DNA of 33,583 nucleotides, taken from assembly GCF_000388065.1 (NCBI RefSeq), contig NW_009242971.1:2328981-2362563 (forward strand), given 5' to 3'. Numbering within the stretch: the first letter of the stretch is position 1; every line of letters begins with the position of its first letter. Both the position numbers and the translations under genes were made by a program. The notes below the pieces were generated by a model that worked only from the letters and a program-made list of their open reading frames with translations, was not told the origin of the DNA and searched no databases. The DNA is from Fonticula alba. Lineage: Eukaryota; Opisthokonta; Rotosphaerida; Fonticulaceae. Below are positions 31,215 through 33,583 of the stretch, piece by piece.

Positions 31215-32713
31215 CTACATGGGCGGGAGGTCAGCAACTGGTGGTGAGGAGCAGCCGGCCGGCCGGCCGGGGGGGGGAGGGCAGGGGACAGGGGGCGGGG
31301 TGACACGGGGAGGGACATACACCATGGCTTCGGCCGCGGCCAGTGATGGGTGCGGTAGAGTGGGAGGAAGGGGCGACCTCTGGAGCACGATCGGCGAGGG
31401 GCGAGGGGCGAGGAAGCCAGGAGACAGCCGGGCGAGTGGGGAGAGAGAGAGAGAGAGAGAGGGGGGAGGAGGGCGGGGGAAAAAGGTGAAGGTGTGAAAG
31501 TGGGGCCCACTCAGAGAGGCCAGGCGCTGAGGGGGCACCAGCCCCGGGCCGGTGCGGCAAGAGTATTCTCCCGGCTTGGTCCCGAAGCGGCGAGGTGCCT
31601 CGGGGCGCCTCACGGGCCCCGCTCGGGTCTCGCCGTCCTGTGCGCACCGTGGAGGCCATCACTCGCGCATGAAAGAGCTCCACAACATCGGAATAACGCC
31701 CAAAGCGTAGGGAGCGCACGCCCACCATCGGGGGCTGGTATTCTCCGGGTCCAACGGGCGGGGGGGGGCGGGGGCGGGACACCCCAACCCTGTTTCAGAG
31801 GACCGGCAGCGAGCCGTCCTGGCTCGCCACAGCGCCCGGGCCCCACTGCCCGGGCCTCTCGCTGCTTGGGTGGCCGTGGCGAGGGCGGGCCCGTTCTGGG
31901 GGCGGGAAATAAAAACGGAAGCTCCTCGCGCCGGGTCCCCCCGGCCCGTGTCAGCCCCACAGGCCCCACGCGCCTCCGCCCACATCCTCGATCAAAGCGC
32001 GTCCCCGGGCAGCTGGGTGGGGCGTCTTTTGTCGTCCCTTTTCCCCGGGGTTCTGCGCGGCATGCCTGGGCGTGGCACCGGCGCTGGCGCCGGCGCCGGC
32101 GCCGGAACCGGTGCATATGCGCGCGACCGGGGCCCGGCCGACACGCCGCTCCGCTGCTTTCCAATCTCGTGTCCCCCCGCCGCGCCAGGATCTCGCACTG
32201 CTGCGCGCGTCAGCCCGGCTGGGCAGCGCATGTCTCTCGGCCCCCCGGGTGGGGCATTCCATGGAATTGATGCAGGCCCCCCCCCCCCCCCCCCCCCCCC
32301 CCGCCCAAACCTGGCGCGCACGAAGCGCCTCCGTTGCAGCCCCCCTTCCTCGCTTTGGGCTGCCCCGGGCGAAAGCGCCCGGTCTTCCCCCGCCAGCCGG
32401 GCCTCGGGGGCGGGAATGTCCCATGCGTGGGCACCCCAAGTGCCAACGTCGCATTTGCGCGGGACACGCGCCCGCCGCCGGGCCCTGCCGCCCGAGATCA
32501 TGGCAGCCAGCTCGTCGGATTTGTTCACACTCTCGCTGACGCGTGCGCGCATTCAATCCACAGCCGGAGACAGGAAGCAAACGAGCAGGAAAGAGAGCGA
32601 AAGAGGGAGAGAGACAGAGGGGGGAGGAAAGAAAAGCACACGGGGACACAGGCAGCTCCATTTTCCCCCCGCCGAGGAGAGCGCGGGAACGAGGCGAGGG
32701 CGAGCTACCTCCA
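31215..32713. other. Region between PI4KA coding exons and the TrmO gene
   Basis: It should contain the first coding exon(s) and promoter of PI4KA and the 3' UTR of the TrmO gene. There is a GA run (about 31441-31462; CT in PI4KA sense, as in its introns), a candidate exon with an ATG at 31728 reading MVGVRSLRFGRYSDVV (minus), a GGCGCC repeat near 32085-32105 and a long C run at about 32278-32302. None of the open frames has a recognised domain. Confidence 0.45.
32278..32302 (+). repeat. C homopolymer between TrmO and PI4KA genes
   Basis: About 24 consecutive C on plus. It lies outside known exons. Confidence 0.85.
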
Positions 32714-33549
32714 CTACTCATTGGCCCCGAAGTAGCGCGGGTTCTTCTCAATGCGGATGATGCGCACAAGCGGCTCGACATCCTCCTCGCTGTCGGACGG
32801 CCCGCGGCCCGGGACCGTGGTGGCCTCCGTGGTGTAGGTGACCACGACACGGTCAAACTGGACCGCGTGCTCGAGCGGCGCCGCGTCAGCCTGCGAGGCG
32901 GCCAGCGAGCGCCGATGGATGGACCGGATGTCGAAGCTGAGCGCCTGCACCAGGAAGTCATGGGCCTCCTGGAAGGTGGGGTAAAACTGGAAGGTATTCC
33001 GCCGGCACAGGTGTTCCAGCGAGGCCAAGGCCTCCTCGGTGAACTCCACCGAGGAGAAGTCCGTGGATGAGGTGGGCGGAATCCACTCCGGACGCGTGGC
33101 GTCCGGGAAGGCGTCCACACTGGGCAGGGGAGAAAGTGGAGAGAGAGAGAGCGAGAAAGAGGGAGGGAGGGAGGGAGGGAAGAAAAGGGGGCGGGGGATC
33201 AGAGGGCCGGGAATGCATGGTGGCAGGCAAGGGATCGCGCGAGGACAAGGGGCAGGCAAGATGCCACGGGACGGGCGTGACAGGGGCACGTACTCCGGGT
33301 TGTAGCCCTTGATGTCGTAGATGGGCGTCCCGTCGATCAGATCGATGCCGGACAGATGCAGAACGCCATCCTTCACGGCGTCCAGGGTGACCAGGCTCAG
33401 GCCCAGGGGGTTGGGCCGGTGGGGCGAGCGCGTGGCGAAGACACCCACCTTCTGGCCGAAGCGCGGCGGGGTGACCTTGCTCTTGAGCGGAGCCCCAGGG
33501 AGGTTGGTGTTCTCGTGGAAGCCGAAGATCAGGTAGAGGTGCGAGTAGT
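32714..33549 (-). CDS. TRMO: TrmO-type tRNA (A37-N6) methyltransferase, 5' part outside window
   Basis: TrmO/TRMO (TsaA fold) uses S-adenosylmethionine to methylate t6A at position 37 of tRNA-Thr in known species. Exons: 33294-33549 (starting after a CCCAG acceptor) and 32714-33119; the intron 33120-33292 has a GTACGT donor and GA/CT repeats. Motifs: DYSHLYLIFGFHENTN, GVFATRSPHRPNPLGLSLV (the family signature), LSGIDLIDGTPIYDIKGYNP joined by splicing to D-VDAFPDATRPEW, then LSFDIRSIHRR and VQFDRVVVTYTTEA in the C-terminal domain. The N-terminal beta-strand region lies beyond the window edge. The frame also stays open through the intron, which could mislead automatic callers. Confidence 0.9.
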
Positions 33550-33583
33550 CTGGGCCGGGCCGGGCCAGGGGAGGGGGGGGGGG

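Overview
The window is nuclear DNA of a GC-rich, intron-bearing unicellular eukaryote. Evidence: genes split by short introns (about 90-510 nt) with GT...AG ends and branch points such as TACTAAC, GCTAAC and ACTGAC; eukaryote-only proteins (ALG5, TAF1B/Rrn7, eL4/uL4, PI4K-alpha); and very many microsatellites and G/C homopolymers. An opisthokont-lineage protist (for example a Fonticula-like organism) is my guess from protein style and base composition; the sequence does not prove it. Nothing prokaryotic, viral or CRISPR-like was seen.

Layout. 1-1471 (-): ALG5 dolichyl-phosphate glucosyltransferase, cut by the window edge. 2330-6178 (-): six-exon RNA polymerase I initiation factor of the TAF1B/Rrn7 family. 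6485-9137 (+): five-exon, probably mitochondrial protein of unknown function, sharing a 306-bp divergent promoter with TAF1B. 9138-10687: non-coding, with an AT-rich foldable island at 9516-9631. 10688-12270 (+): ribosomal protein L4 (uL4). 12903-14450 (-): bacterial-type mitochondrial tryptophanyl-tRNA synthetase, three exons. 14451-16440: non-coding, with a 760-bp N gap bounded by G runs. 16441-22540 (+): five-exon protein with a PX domain split by an intron and a C-terminal DUF547 domain; the most unusual protein here. 22541-23212: convergent intergenic with an AT-rich, hairpin-bearing stretch. 23213 to at least 31214 (-): phosphatidylinositol 4-kinase alpha (Stt4/PI4KA), at least seven exons. 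32714-33549 (-): TrmO/TRMO-type tRNA methyltransferase, 5' part outside the window.

The genes do not form one pathway. Three serve translation (uL4, mitochondrial TrpRS, TrmO), one rRNA transcription (TAF1B), one N-glycosylation (ALG5), and two touch phosphoinositides (PI4KA makes PI4P; the PX protein may bind a phosphoinositide). Exon joints were worked out by reading frames across introns. In every multi-exon gene whose ends are resolved the summed exon lengths are divisible by three, and several joints rebuild known motifs.

Genome-wide traits visible here: 5' splice sites are mostly GTRCGY rather than GTRAGT, and intronic repeats are strongly biased to pyrimidines on the sense strand.
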